Shown here one piece after another: positions 63,342 to 64,000 of a stretch of 64,000 nt of DNA. Under the pieces are notes generated by a model, which saw only the letters and a program-made list of their open reading frames with translations, was not told where the DNA came from and searched no databases. The position numbers were made by a program, and so were the translations under genes. The stretch spans positions 1-64,000 of the forward strand of contig JAJTBI010000007.1 of assembly GCA_021286935.1 (NCBI GenBank), read 5' to 3'. Every line of letters begins with the position of its first letter. The stretch's first letter is position 1. This DNA is from Geobacteraceae bacterium. Its GTDB lineage: Bacteria > Desulfobacterota > Desulfuromonadia > Geobacterales > Pseudopelobacteraceae.

Positions 63342-64000
63342 GCTTTTTGCAGCGTATATTCCTTGTCTGCCTGCTGGTATTGTTCGTTCAGCATAGCAGC
63401 GAGGCAGCCAACTATATCGAGGTTACGGCAGCGGGAAACCGTCTGCTGAAGCTTGCCGTGGTGCCACCCCAGCCGATGGGGGCGACAATTCGTCCAGAGC
63501 TGGCCAATGAAACGGCTGAAGTGCATTCCTTTGATCTGACCATGTCCGGGCTGTTTGCTGCTGAACGGCGCGATGCCGCGCCACTGCTACATGGTCTTTC
63601 TCTGACGCCGATTGATTTTGTGCCCTGGTTGTCAGCCGGATATGATCTGCTGATCCGCGGTGAATATGAACTGCGTGGGCAGGAACTGACCCTTGAGTTC
63701 AGACTCTATGATGTGGTTGCCAAGAAGCTGTTGACCTCGAAACGGTTTCTGGGACGTGAAAAAGACCTGCGGCGTTACGCCCACAGTTTTAGTGATGAAG
63801 TCTTGCGGGCCTTGACCGGTGAAAAGGGGAGCTTTACCTCAAAGATCCTGTACGTATCCAACCAGACCGGCAATAAAGAACTGTATCTGATGGATTGGGA
63901 TGGCTTTAACTCCCGGCAATTGACCAGTAACCACTCAATTAACATCTCGCCGGACATCTCGCCAGATGGTCGTGAGGTTATCTTTACTTCCTACAAGCGG
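63338..64000 (+). CDS. tolB: TolB, N-terminal part (cut by window end)
   Basis: The ATG at 63338 overlaps the tolA stop (ATGA). The first 221 residues include a signal peptide (1-24), an N-terminal domain with D-L-T-M-S-G-L-F, and the start of a beta-propeller (I-L-Y-V-S-N-Q-T-G-N-K-E-L-Y-L-M). TolB is the periplasmic Tol-Pal component. No stop is in the window. Confidence 0.92.
   Translation, partial: MSFLQRIFLVCLLVLFVQHSSEAANYIEVTAAGNRLLKLAVVPPQPMGATIRPELANETAEVHSFDLTMSGLFAAERRDAAPLLHGLSLTPIDFVPWLSAGYDLLIRGEYELRGQELTLEFRLYDVVAKKLLTSKRFLGREKDLRRYAHSFSDEVLRALTGEKGSFTSKILYVSNQTGNKELYLMDWDGFNSRQLTSNHSINISPDISPDGREVIFTSYKR

Overview
The window looks like chromosomal DNA of a Geobacter-type deltaproteobacterium (Desulfuromonadales). 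The signs are a Dcu C4-dicarboxylate carrier, many periplasmic-binding-protein-linked kinases, cobamide salvage genes under B12 riboswitches, a Tol system, and palindromic repeat families familiar from Geobacter genomes. From memory the cobamide layout resembles Geobacter (Trichlorobacter) lovleyi, but this is an inference and not a match I could run. I see no transposase, integrase, rRNA, tRNA or CRISPR array.

Layout. 1-2.6 kb: the end of a MATE exporter, YheU- and YaeQ-family genes, a DUF4124 secreted protein and a lone HEPN-like protein. 2.7-16.9 kb: a cobamide region. A B12 riboswitch leads btuB-btuF-btuC-btuD. A second B12 riboswitch, carrying a repeat inside a variable hairpin, leads a leader ORF, an MDR dehydrogenase, a TrpD-type phosphoribosyltransferase and an exported CbiZ. 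A divergent gene encodes a degenerate receiver with a GAF domain. A CobD-CobQ fusion and CbiB follow, separated by a lower-GC metallophosphoesterase. 16.9-23.9 kb: a ccdAB toxin-antitoxin pair, hldD, a molybdopterin oxidoreductase, a chemotaxis receptor, a Skp-like protein and a dicarboxylate exchanger. 24-31.4 kb: two sensory modules, one with a separate binding protein plus hybrid kinase and one with a fused binding protein-kinase plus a sigma-54 activator. An array of ATAAC-N4-GTTAT palindromes lies in front of the first. A Cys-rich exported protein and a C_GCAxxG_C_C protein lie between them.

31.4-42.1 kb: an RhlE helicase, the ABC-F protein Uup, a 72-residue protein that looks like an isolated FliG middle domain, a small RF-like GGQ protein, YvlD, CydDC, an RlmI-like methyltransferase and TyrRS. 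42.2-51.0 kb: a housekeeping run on the minus strand: smc, a roadblock protein, ftsY, zapB-like, zapA, a 6S RNA candidate, the fau-type cyclo-ligase, rny and ymdB. 51.0-51.7 kb: a regulatory region and two tiny membrane proteins that I read directly. 51.7-56.9 kb: a NifU-type protein, a receiver, ispF, ttcA, an exported HExxH/TPR protein, and metX behind a SAM riboswitch with its terminator. 57-64 kb: a lipoprotein, an OsmC protein, ftsK, a nitrilase-family hydrolase and tolQ-tolR-tolA-tolB, cut by the window end.

The most unusual material is the cobamide region and the way palindromic repeats have entered functional sequence. One sits in a riboswitch hairpin, one supplies part of the BtuF signal peptide, and one adds about 40 residues to the CydD linker. 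The dehydrogenase/TrpD-like/CbiZ operon is my best candidate for an undescribed system, possibly cobamide lower-ligand handling or remodelling.
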